From Eupeodes corollae (Eukaryota > Arthropoda > Insecta > Diptera > Syrphidae), in NCBI RefSeq assembly GCF_945859685.1, contig NC_079147.1, positions 92,930,315 through 92,994,314 on the forward strand: a stretch of DNA of 64,000 nt, written 5' to 3'. Each line of letters begins with the position of its first letter. Position 1 is the stretch's first letter. The position numbers and the translations under genes are program-made. Of this stretch, positions 50,611 to 62,010 are shown piece after piece. The notes under the pieces are model-generated. The model did not search any database. It was not told the origin of the DNA and worked only from the letters and a program-made list of their open reading frames with translations.

Positions 50611-52955
50611 GGAATTAAAGGAAGTGCTAACAATTTTAAAGTAATGGGAAGTACTTTTTAATTTCAGTAGAAAAGCAATAGAATATCGAAATTGCTTTGT
50701 AAACGAAAATTTTTGAAACAAGAAAGAAAAGTATGTATTTAAAGTCTGGTAGACAGCTTTTATGCCAAACTAATAGACTTTTTGTTAAAATAAGCAAAGA
50801 ATGTTTGAACTTATTATTATTTTTATAAGTCAATAAAACTAAAAACTTTAAAAACCTATGTTCTTATCTTTGACGAGTACAAAATGTTTTCTAATTGATA
50901 GAAAAAGTTCCATTATAATGATTTTTTAGAGGTATAAAACTTTGAAATGTAATATAAACAGAAAATTGTCAAGCGTCCACGGCGCAGTTTTAAATATCAT
51001 AATCTTGGAGACCAATTCACAGGTTCACGTGAAATATCGCGGTTAATAAAATTTCCTTCAATAAATCAAGTGTGGCACGTGCCCAATGAAATGTTGTGCT
51101 TTGCTGAATCTATAATGGCTAAAACACAAACAAGTTTCAGCTTCTTCTGCGTTATGTTGGGCCTGCTTCGAGGTTGCTTGAAATGACACTCCCAATGTGA
51201 CATTTCTAAAATGGCATTTCTGTCATTAGAAGTTGTTATTTTTTCTTAAAATAAAAAAAAATATGAGTTTTGAAATCCAAAAAATTAAATTTATCGCGGA
51301 GGTAGCTTACACAGCCTATAATAACCAATTTGAATCCTTCCTAAAGCAAATGTTTTTCGTTTTTCGACTTCTTTACAGCTGTAAAACGAGCTTTCAGACA
51401 AGCAAATATTCAGCAAATTGGAACTAAAGCTTCCGTTTTGAGTCACTTTAGGTCCGTTCGTGTACATTCCTAAAACAGTCTATTTTTACGAACAATTACA
51501 AAATTTAACATAATCCCCTTTGAGTACCAAACAATTTCGTAGTTTTTCGTAAAATATTTCCCCAACCTTCGAATTTTGGCCCAAGAAATTTCTTTGGGCT
51601 GATTTGTGAAAAGTGCTTAATTTGATAGAACTTCAAATAAATTAAATAAATTGCTCGCTTTTGCTGTCACTTATAAAATAAAAAAATCTTTTAAAAAGAA
51701 CAGCAACAAGATTGCAAATTTCAAGTTTCAATTTAAGCAAGTTTTTTCATAAAAAAAGCAATTCACCATCATTATGTTGCTTGAAGTTCATGTTGTCTTG
51801 ATGTATTCATTTACAAAAAAAAAAAAATTCTAAACACGAAATGAAACGATGATGTTTCAAAATTTATATTATTTTGACAGTGAAATTGTAGAATAAATTT
51901 GCTGATTTCCCGCTCGCTTACTTTTTTGTGTTTTTGTCTTCTTGCGACAAAATGTTGCCCCCACTTTTTGAAAAATCTCTTTTTACGAATTTTAGTGCAG
52001 AAAGTACCCGAACGGACCTATTACGAAACATAACGTTATTTCCTTACGATCGTCAAATGAAATGTGAGGTCGAAGCTTCATTGTGAAAGCATTCATTAAA
52101 TTCCTATGGCTGAACTCGTAAACGTCAGGCGAAGCCGAAGTTGAAGCGTGTTAGTGCTTCAGCCATTAAGGTCACCACACAGCGGTCACCATTAACTGTA
52201 ACGGTCTGGACAGCATCTTTTTGTAAAGTTCGGACCAATTATTCCACAAACCCATAAAGCACACAAAAAGTCAGTTTGGTTGATGTAACGATGTCACCGT
52301 ACACTTATAGATTTTCATCAATTTAAAAAAAATAATTCAAATTTGAAAAGACAGATGATAAAACAGTCGCCAATTAAAATAGTTTTGCGGATTTAAAGTT
52401 TTCTCTAGACAAAACACTCATTTTGTTGGCTTTTCTTTATAAGTATTGGGAAAAGTTATTTTAAAACAATTTAGTTATGTTATCACTTCTCTGTTTAAAT
52501 ATTCTGTTAGGAACATAAAGCTTTTTGTCTTTTCTAATCATATAACTGGATAGGCTGCCGGGGTCATGCATTTTGCACAGCTTAATAAATCATATTACAT
52601 AGGTCGTCTGTGTGAAATGAGCCTAAGGCTATTTGACATAATATGCTAATTATGCTATAGATTTCGTATGTAAATATGAGTCAGTTCTACCTACATTAGC
52701 AAGAGATGAGATAACAATGAACTGAGAAGAATAAAAATCGGCATTTCTTATTTGAGGAAAAATTACTCAAGAATGTTCAAAATCATTCGCGACTCATACC
52801 AAGACGTTTAAGTATCGCAAGCGTTTGATAGAGATTTGTTTTTTCAGTTTGAGAAGTATCAACTGGTTTCCTTTCATGCAAAAAATTAAATCTAGGTATA
52901 TTCTCAAAACTTAACTAAAGAAAACTTATGGTTTTATTCGAGATGAAGAGAGGAT
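50611..52955. other. Intergenic DNA, no gene recognised
   Basis: Only short frames. Base composition is more mixed around 51000-52300, but I recognise no domain, RNA or repeat ends there. Confidence 0.4.
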
Positions 52956-52959
52956 TAGG

Positions 52960-54660
52960 ATCAAAGATGTAAGTTTCCGGCTTTATGAAGCCAACCCTAC
53001 TGAGGAAAACCGGAATAAGTTCAAACAAGCTAGAAAGACTTAATGAACATATAAAACGCATTCAATTTTTGCTGACCGGAATTTACGGCAAAAAATACTA
53101 CAAAGTCTCAAAGGTAGTACACATTTTTGGTCATTTGTTGACCCTTCTTTTGTAAGCTCGATTGATAAAGCCAATTTGCTTGCAACACAGCTTGGTGTTA
53201 ATTCGATGCTGCCAATGAGTGACATGATCCGTCCTATTCTTGAAAGCGTAAATTATTCCATTACACTAATCTTCTTTCGCACGCGTACAGTTTCTAGAGT
53301 ACTAAAAGATCTTGACATTCACAAATTCGCTGGCCCGGATAGTATTCCCACTATTGTTCTAAAGAGGTGTTCTTCAACGCTGGCAAAGCAACTGTGTAGG
53401 CTTTTCCATCTTTCCTACTCTACAGGTCTATTTCTGAGTCGATGGAAAACTGCATTTATCCAGCCTGTCCCTAAAAAAGGCAAATCCTGCTCCCCAAATA
53501 ACTGTTGTCCAATTGCACTTACGTCCCTTCTGTCCAAGGTCATGGAAACGCTGATCAATTGTCAGCTTAAGAAATATCTTGAAGAACGGAAGCTTCAATG
53601 ACCGGCAGTATGGCTTTCGTTGCAATAGATCCACTGGTGAGCTCATGGTTTATCTCACCGAACAATTTAACAAATCTTTACATCGTTCTGGAGAAAGTAA
53701 ATATATTGCACTTAATATTTTAAAGGCATTTGATAGAGTTTGGCATCAAGGTCTCTTACCGAAAATGGGTGCTTTTGGTATTGATGAATCTCTTCTTTGT
53801 TGGGTTAGAAATTACCTTTCGGACCGTTTAATTCAAGTAGTATTGGACGGGTTCAAATCTGATATATACAATATAAACGCCTGGTGTGGCCCAGGGCTCC
53901 GTTTTGTCTCGAATTCTCTTTCTCATATTAATAAATGATTTTCTGTCAGAAACTTCTAATCCACTACATTGTTTTGGTGATGACAATACCCTTTGCTTTT
54001 CATATTAGTTTTCCCATCCTTGTTCTTCAGATGTGGACTACGAACAGCAGCGTATGATAAGCTCATTAAATTCTTATCTTGACAGCATTGTTCAATGGGG
54101 ATTCAAAAACCGTGTAGAATTTACTGCTTCCAAAATTTAATGCTGTCTACTGTCAGAAAAGCGTAACACTAACCCAAATGCCACTATCCATGGGTGGTAC
54201 TTGCATCGATGAGATTGAACAACTAACACTCCTAGGTATTTGCATCACAAACCACTTCTGCAATGATCACACATTTGACATCGCCAAAAATGCTGCTAAG
54301 TGTTTAGGTTTTCTACGACGATGCAAGAAGTTCTTTACCCATCATGATCTGACTATAATTTAAAAAGCTTTTATTCGTTCAAAACTCTTATATTTGGGCT
54401 GGTGCCCCAATAACGCACTTGAGTGCTCTGATTAAATTGGAAAAAGAGCTCTAAAAATGATAGGAGATCGTTCTCTTACCGAGACAGTTTACCTTTGAGC
54501 CCAAACGCGGACGCACTTTTGAGTATAGAGATTCTTTCCTTAGCCGCACTACGTGAATGTGGAATTCCTTAATAGGCGCAATATTTCCAACGTGCAGACA
54601 TTCAAAACCAATGTGCAGGATAGCATTAAAAAGGAGAAACCGTCCTTTTGAATGCTATCA
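52960..54660 (+). mobile_element. CR1/jockey-type LINE relic, copy d (RT complete)
   Basis: The best copy of the family for the RT. It begins in the linker (EANPTEENRNKFKQARK type, about 52985-53040). RT starts at 53280: TVSRVLKDLDIHKFAGPDSI, KTAFIQPVPKKGKSCSPNNC, SLLSKVMETLINCQLKKYLE, then a frameshift near 53580. Next come RQYGFRCNRSTGELMVYLTE, LNILKAFDRVWHQGLLPKMG and WVRNYLSDRLIQVVLDGFKS. The catalytic box is FGDD (about 53973), unlike the usual YADD or FADD. The C-terminal part (54178-54363, LTLLGICITNHF) and a ragged end to about 54660 follow. Confidence 0.82.
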
Positions 54661-54669
54661 AAAAACCCT

Positions 54670-55100
54670 TGAGTTTTCAAAAAAAAATTTGAAAATCGTT
54701 AAAGCGGTTTTTTTAAAATATGTACAAAATTTTTTATTTTGTTCTAAAAATATTTTCGGTATTCAGTTGCTTGGTGATTAAAAACATACGCTCTGCATTT
54801 GAATTTTGTAAAAAAATGTTGACAGGTTTTTGAGATATCGAATTTTGAAATTTAGTTAGTTTTGATCTTAAAAAATACAAAAAAAAACGCTTAACGCGAA
54901 TCTGCTCAAAACCTTAACTTCCAAGTTTGAACCCAATCGACCCAATGGTTTAGGCTGTAGGAGCGTGGACAGACAGACAAAAAAGACGGGACGGGACCCA
55001 CTTTTTTCGACTTCTCTACCATCGTAATATCAAGTTTGATTAAAATCTCGAGTTACCATATAATGTAGTTTCTATATGTCGCAAGTAAAAATTATTATAT
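54670..55100 (+). repeat. Dispersed repeat J, shorter copy
   Basis: The body phrase gaaaatcgttaaagcggttt (54691) and the terminal block ggctgtaggagcgtggacag (54951-54970), then gacccacttttttcgacttc and atcgtaatatcaagtttgat, match 20.33-21.11 kb. It abuts the 3' end of the LINE relic. Confidence 0.75.
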
Positions 55101-56183
55101 TGGTTTCACCTCGGATATTAAGATGGTAATTAGCTTTTACTTTCGTTGTGATGGTCTAAACATTGTGTAAAAAGTCTTATTAAATCATATAACTGAATAT
55201 GAAAATTTGGGACGCGATGCTCTTAAAGAGGAAGCTCGAAAATCACAAAGCAGGATTCTTTACTAACAACTGAACCTGAATCTTATGAAATCAAACTACT
55301 TTAACGATTCACTGAATACGGTAAAATATCTTTAATATTTAAAACAAGATTTAAAGTCCTTAGCTTAAACGGTTCATCATACAACGGCAGTTTTAATCAG
55401 TTTTGCACTACATGGGATTTGAATGTAAAAGAAGATTGCTTTCACTTCATGAGTATATAGCCCGTTTTTACTGCCTTCAGAAATGCAACCTTCATTCTAT
55501 TCCTCTTTGATAAGCATTTATACATATAGGATGTTAATTATAACCGAATTTGTTTAAATTTATTTAATTTTTAATTTTTGTTTATCATTTATACCTAGAA
55601 AATTATTTATTTTGATTTGCTAACCGAGCTAACGGCAATGCCATAGCTGCAAAATATGTAAAAATTATATATTATACATAATAAAAATGGTAAACATTGT
55701 ACCAAAAGCAAAATGAAACCATAAATTATTGAATTACTTATAAACGGTTTACCCAGGTCGCGTATTTTAGTTTAAAGCTAAGGTGCTTCTTAAATTGTCT
55801 CATAAATACAAAAAGTAGTTAAGTAAGGCACCGAACACATACAACCTCCATTAACTCAGACACTCTGTCTTTCTTTAAAATTACCGTTCCTTTATAGCAC
55901 TTAACCTTATATCTTATCTCTTGTAGGTCTACAGTACAGTACATAGTACATAAAATCAACCCTGCCTTTAAAAAAATATTGGAAAATACCCTAGAGAAAA
56001 TTTCGGTTAAAGATTATATCTATAAGACAAATTTTTACTCGGATGTAAAGTTGTCGCTTTATTGCCTGCCGCTATACTGAAGTTATGGCGATTTCAGAAT
56101 ATTTAAAATTCCAATCGTTGATTGGACATTTATAACAGTATAAAATTTCTTAGGAAATAGACTGTTTCGCTCACGATAAGGTA
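55101..56183. other. Intergenic DNA, nothing recognised
   Basis: A/T-rich, short frames only, no repeats with a partner in the window. Confidence 0.4.
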
Positions 56184-56799
56184 TTAACCCTAGAAAGATA
56201 ATCATATTTTTTAGTGCGTGAAAGATAATCATACGTCTTAGAGACGTATGGCACTTATTAAGCGCGTTTAAAGATGACAATTGATTTTTCATCATTATTT
56301 TGTATTTTAATTCATTTTATTTGGGTTATTTTAAGTAAAATGAATCAATAATTAAGTACAAAAGAAGTAAAATTTGAGCAAAATTAATAAAAAATCTGAA
56401 CCACCTTTGAAAACAGAACGAACAAAATTCTTTATTTTTTAAAGAAACCTTTGAGTTGACTTTGAGTCTTAATATTTGGTAAATTAGTTCATTGAGGGGT
56501 AAGCTAACTATAAAAAATAGTTTTAGTAATTTTTGAGAAAAAAAGTTTTTTCCCCATATACTTTTGTTCAGTGCACAAAAGTTTCATAAAAGATAATCAT
56601 ACGTCTCCCAGACGTATAACATAGTCATTACTGGCCCTAATGCATCTTCAGCGTGAATTTTAAGATGCACCATGCAAGCTCTGACCTAGTCCTGAGCAAA
56701 TATAAAAAACTAATGTAATACGGCTTATAATTGAAAAGATATAACAATTTTTCCCTGCGCCATACGTCCCGCAGACGTAGATTATCTTTCTAGGGTTAA
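56184..56799. mobile_element. piggyBac-type MITE with TTAA flanks
   Basis: TTAA at 56184-56187 and 56796-56799 bounds a 608-bp unit. Its termini are inverted repeats ccctagaaagataatc (56188-56203) and gattatctttctaggg (56780-56795). CCCTAGAAAGATA is the terminal repeat known for the lepidopteran piggyBac, and TTAA is its obligatory target. Inside are three palindromic motifs with arms catacgtct/agacgtatg: 56230-56250, 56598-56617 and, less perfect, 56761-56779. Two of these are preceded by gataatc, as in the subterminal repeats of piggyBac. There is no transposase frame, so it must be mobilised in trans. Confidence 0.9.
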
Positions 56800-58874
56800 G
56801 GATCTTAAGTTCTGATATAGCAAAAAATAATTGTCGGTGTTGCTTTCATTTTCCGATGATTTTCAAGACATCTAGTTCGTATAAACCTAGGCACATAAAT
56901 TCCCATTTCTTCTCGCAATGCTGATGATAGAAATTAAAGCTTTTTTCATTGCTGTTAGGATGCGTTCACAATAAAAGTCCAAGTAATCAAGTGCAAATTA
57001 CTATTAAATTGTTTGGGTACTTGACATTATTTCATAACATTTTTTAACTTAAATCAACTCTTAACCTAATTTCGGAGAATTCGTAAGCTTCTTTAAGCTG
57101 AACTTATGTTTCTAAAAGGCATTTTTTTGTTTCAAATTTGAATCAATACAAACATTTCGCAAAAGTAAAAATTGAAGCAGCTTTTTTTATAAAAAGAAAC
57201 ACGTTCGCTTACGAAAAGAAAATGTAATAATTTCATTTGAAAAGCTTCAAATACAATTAAAAAGTTGATTTAACAATTATTTCCTTCACCACCTCTGGTA
57301 AGATTAGTTTTAAAAAGACATTTCTCTTAACAGCCAAGAAAACAATCATTTCTTTTTACTTGTTAAGTGCTTCTAGGAGCAAGCGGACTCTTAGAAAATA
57401 GTGGATACGTTCTAGGAATAGGATCCTATATATTCCTTGGAGTGCCAAGTGCCAATGGAATAGGAAATAAAATAAGTGTGCAACGGGAACAGTCTAAACG
57501 AATAATGGGTAAATTCTATAAAGGTATAATATACCTTACCTAGGGATAGGTTTGTTTGAAAGAAGCTTGCATATAGCCAAGCCTCAAATTGTAGTTTTTA
57601 TCGGTACATCAAGCATGACGAAGACGACTACGATACTTGAAGGAGCATTTCAGAAGGAACAAACCTCATACTACAGAGTACAAGGAACGTAGCATTACTA
57701 ACCTACCTACCTAGTTGTAGTTGGAAAATAGAAAATACTCAAGGATATATGTAGGTATGACTACTTCTCAGAAAATTCAATGCAGCAATTTAGATTGTTG
57801 TTGTTTTTCTTTTGTTGTATTTTATCCTTTTCTTCCCTTTTGCTCTTTATCTTTTATGTATTGTAAGGAACAACAAGTATCCTTGTCCTCTATTTACAAA
57901 AGAAAACCTTTTTATTTTCTTTATCCTATACTTTTTGTGACCCCCACACACAAAAGTTGAGAAAAGAAAGAAGTGCAAACTTCTTGTCTGATGTGCAATT
58001 GCAATACAAGTTTCATTTCAATTCCGGTCGATTTTGAGTTCATTGGTTTGTAACGTACCTCGAGCTGACATCGAGTAAGGGATGAAATACAAAAATCTCA
58101 ACCCTCTAAACCATACACTCCGTACACTACCAGTAAGTCTTAGAGCTTACAGGGACTCCAAAACTGTCTTGGCAGCAAAGTGTATGGGTGCCCAATTTCC
58201 TTACCGCGGCATGCTTGCATGGCCAAAGGTTAGCTCGTCGGGTTGTCGGGGTTCTTGTGGTTTGGAAATTGGACGGCCGTTACGTTTTTTTTTTATGCCG
58301 TTTAAAAAATTCGTACTATAATATTCGCGGAGCTGACTTGTCCTTTTTTTTGAATTAATGTTTTATGTCCCTGTGTGTGTGAGGAGAGCTATATGTTCTG
58401 CCCTCAGAGGATTATCCCACCCTTTTATCATACAATCTCACTCTATGAGCAAGACCATGCGACCAACCTGGTTACCAAGACCTCAACTATTTTGGTAACC
58501 CCAAACGATTATGAAAACATAATTTTATGTTCCCATTTTGTCGTATGCCTTCGTTATTGCTTAGCCCTTATTATCAGAGCTACATCCACCTAAAAGTTAC
58601 AAAATATTTAAACCATAATCATGGTTTCCAAAACTAAATTAAAAATTCGACAAAAATAAAATTACAGAAATAAATCATCACATCGATTTCAATATAAAAG
58701 AAAAGGAGTGAAAGAAACTAGGCAAACCCATTTGTCTCAAAAAAAATGTTTCAATTCCAAAAAAACGTTTTTAAATTTCGAAAATCAATAACAAATAATA
58801 TTTTATTCAAAATCAATTAATTTAGAAAGAACAATACTAAGATTATAACTGGATAGTCAGCCTAATGAAATTTG
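56800..58874. other. Intergenic DNA, nothing recognised
   Basis: No domain recognised in any frame; the 79-residue frames at 57721 and 58082 look like chance. No RNA gene seen. Confidence 0.4.
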
Positions 58875-59022
58875 AAATCTTTTATCTTTTATCCCAACTA
58901 TAAATAAAAATATTAAAAAGAAACTGAAACACTAACTATGTAAAAATTTTAAATCTTTTATCTTTTATCCCAACTATAAATAAAAATATTAAAAAGAAAC
59001 TGAAACACTAACTATGTAAAAA
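58875..59022. repeat. Tandem duplication, 2 x about 76 bp
   Basis: The unit beginning aaatcttttatcttttatcc at 58875 recurs at 58951, near-identical to about 59022. This is a simple recent tandem duplication in A/T-rich DNA. Confidence 0.9.
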
Positions 59023-61424
59023 CAAAAAAAACTTAAATTTTTCCAATTTAATTTAGTTACAATTAATTTTAAGATTTTTCAAATATCGACACTAAGTTTT
59101 ATTAAATTTAATTTATTCTCTATGTTCTCTTTTTCGTTCAAATAAAAGTATTGAGTTAAAGATCACTTACCGCATTATATTGCATATTTTTCTGGGTTAC
59201 CCCATTTGGTGTACTTTTACTTCACTTATGATTGCTCCATTCCTCCTGATGTTGTGCACAGCATCGCAGGATGGTTTTTGTTGTTGCAGAACACTTTTGT
59301 ATACAGCTAGACTTTAAAGGTTTAGAAAAATAAAAAAAACTTAATTTGAACGAATTTGATTTTACATGACGTTATGAAAAAAAAAAGAATCTTTTCTTTT
59401 TGGTTTGTCAGGTATACTAATGGATACTGATCTTTTCTTTTAAATTTTATGATCTTTTTTTTCACAAGAAAGAATGAATGGAAGTAGGTACTTAGCTTTT
59501 AATTAAAATTAATATGTTGACTATTGTAGGTAAGTTAAGTTGGTGAGATTGGATATATGTATTGTATGTATGTATGTGGAATTGAAGATGCTGTTTTTAG
59601 GAATCCTGGATGAAACTGGATGATTCTGATGATTGTATATGGACGATGTGTGCATGTTCGTTTCAGCTTTATGCTTCTGGGTGAATGGATTGTTTTATGG
59701 TGTTTTCAATGTGTATATAAATATTTGAACGATGAGCGTATGGATATAGAGAAGTTCTGAAGGTTCGGAAAAAATTGTTCTAAAAATAGGTTCAGATAAA
59801 ATGTCAAGGTGGAACTTTTTTGGGAGGTGTTTTTTTTTCTGTTAGCCAATTTTTGGTTTCCTTTTTTTATAGTGCTTAGAAGAGAATTGTGCTTGAGCCT
59901 TATGTCTCGCAGCACGGTATAGTGTAACGTAGAGTGCCAAGAAAAAGACCACCTTGACCAAGTGATTAACTATTTTACCCAGAACCAGAACAATACGCTA
60001 AGTTTATAGGTGTCTAATTAACCTGGTTGAGAAAAAAAAACACATGGAATATGTATAAGGGAAAATTCTTTCTTGCACTTATATTTTCTTAACACCGATA
60101 TCTCACCTTCTGTTTTATGTTTTATTTTATTTTGCACTATATATCGCATATGTATCTTATTTGATTAAAGACTTTTTACAATAACTTGTAAAATTTGTAT
60201 GTTGCCGATTAACAAAATTTTTTGTACAGACTCACAATCTTATATCTTTAATACTTTTTATAAATCTAGAAAAAACACCAAGAAGAACAATTTTCGGGTT
60301 GAGCACTGGTATTTATACCCTCAACCTACCCTGATTCTTCCACACATACATTCAACCAAAATAAATATGGACGTACATTTTCAGTTTCCGATTTACAATT
60401 TTCTTTATGAATTTTAACCAGAAAAATCCAAATTCCATACCAAAATTCATTAAATATTTTTTCTTAAATAAGTGTTAGGTTTCCAAAATATTCTGATTAA
60501 AAGAAAATGTACAGGCTTTATGTCGAATGTAGGTGTAAGTTTTTTCAAAGGGTTGAGACTCCGGTCCCACACCACTTGTACCCGGTTCGATCCCTAGTGC
60601 GCACACCAATAATTTTAGTTTTATTTATAAAACTTTTTATATTATTATTTTTCATTTCTTTCTCTTTTTTTAAACTTTTATTTATTACTATTGTTTTTTT
60701 TTTTTTTTAATCAAATTATAAAAATCAGCAATATTTATGAAAACTACATAATAAGTATTAGATGTATAAATTTAGCATTAGAAACAAGAAATAATAATAT
60801 TTAAGCCGCCTGCGAATATGCAACTATTTTAACGTTAAATTTATGATGTAATAAAAATCTAATCTTCCACAGCTTCTCAAACTTTTGACCTACTATTCTA
60901 AAAAAATAAACTAACAGATCGAGTTCGCTCCTTGACTCTTTCGTTATGAGAAAAGGATGCAGTTCTTTGTTCTGACACAATCTTCCTGATATGGTCTAGC
61001 TGATAGTTGAGACCACAGGTTTCCTACAGGTTTCGTTATGTTCGTTGCTGTTTTAAATTTTGTAGAGGTTTTGAAAATTTAATAAAAATAAAAATAAACT
61101 TCTTGCTTTTTTCACGCATGAGTGTACTTCACATTTTCTTTTATGGGTTTTCAACGTCTTGTGATAAAATACTTTCAGTGGGCGTTAAAATTATATGCGA
61201 AGTGACATTTTTGAAAATATGTCATTTTTTTAAAGCTTGGAAAAACTCATAATGAAAGCACTGCCAGAATGCAGATTACAGATCTGGATCAAATCATTCA
61301 AACCATTTAACTGATTCTTGGTAAAGCAAAATAGGAGGATATCGGGCATCAGAAATAAATATAAAAACGCACTTACAATCGACCGATAATAATTTGAATG
61401 GTAGCGACTTCAGGGACAACGATG
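59023..61424. other. Intergenic DNA; possible minus-strand splice donor
   Basis: No gene recognised. On the minus strand a stretch at 59172-59330 of more balanced composition ends in gcggtaagtgatc, a strong 5' splice-site match (GTAAGT at 59167-59172), so an exon is possible. A B-box-like ggttcgatccc sits at 60575-60585, without a convincing A-box. Confidence 0.35.
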
Positions 61425-61447
61425 CACAGTGGTTCCGCCCCATAGGC
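61425..61447 (+). repeat. Transib 5' terminal repeat, RSS-like
   Basis: It starts with the heptamer cacagtg (61425-61431), identical to the V(D)J recombination signal heptamer. A 14-bp spacer leads to gccaaaacc (61439/61447 region), matching 7 of 9 positions of the consensus nonamer acaaaaacc. It lies 586 bp upstream of the transposase ATG. The partner terminus is beyond the window, so the terminus is an inference. Confidence 0.55.
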
Positions 61448-62010
61448 CAAAACCTCAAGTCGTAAAAGTAATTTTTTTTAATGCAGTTATTATCTATGAT
61501 AACGGGGCAACTAAGTGGGACTAAATTTTTTTTTCTAAAATTAGTTGTTGACAGTCAGGCACGTGGCAAAGTTGAGTGTTTTTCGCAATTTAAATAAAAA
61601 CGTTCATTTGAAAATCGGACATTGCATTTTAGCTATTTTTTGTGTGTTTTTAAGGTTTTTTCCTGAAAAAAAGTGGTAAACATAAAAGAACAATGTATAA
61701 ATATGATTATTACATATATATTTTTTTTTTACATGCTATTATTTTATTATAACTGCTGTTGAAAGAAATGAATTTTAGTGATTTTTAAAATTTTGTGTTT
61801 TTTTGATAAGCCAGAACTTTTAGGGCACCCATTTGCACTCAATAATTTTAGTGGATTAACGTAGGCTTATCTTCCCTGTTTAAGGATATATACGGTTTTT
61901 TTTGCGGAAATTTGTGGAAATATTAAAATTTTGACTCTACGTGAAACCATATTTTTCTTTTTTTTTCTAAGTGAAACCATATTTTCCTTTTTTTGGTAGA
62001 TTCAAGTAAT

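Noticed and set aside
60560..60600. tRNA gene suggested by ggttcgatccc
   Set aside because: No A-box at the right distance and no cloverleaf could be formed; at most a tRNA-like remnant.
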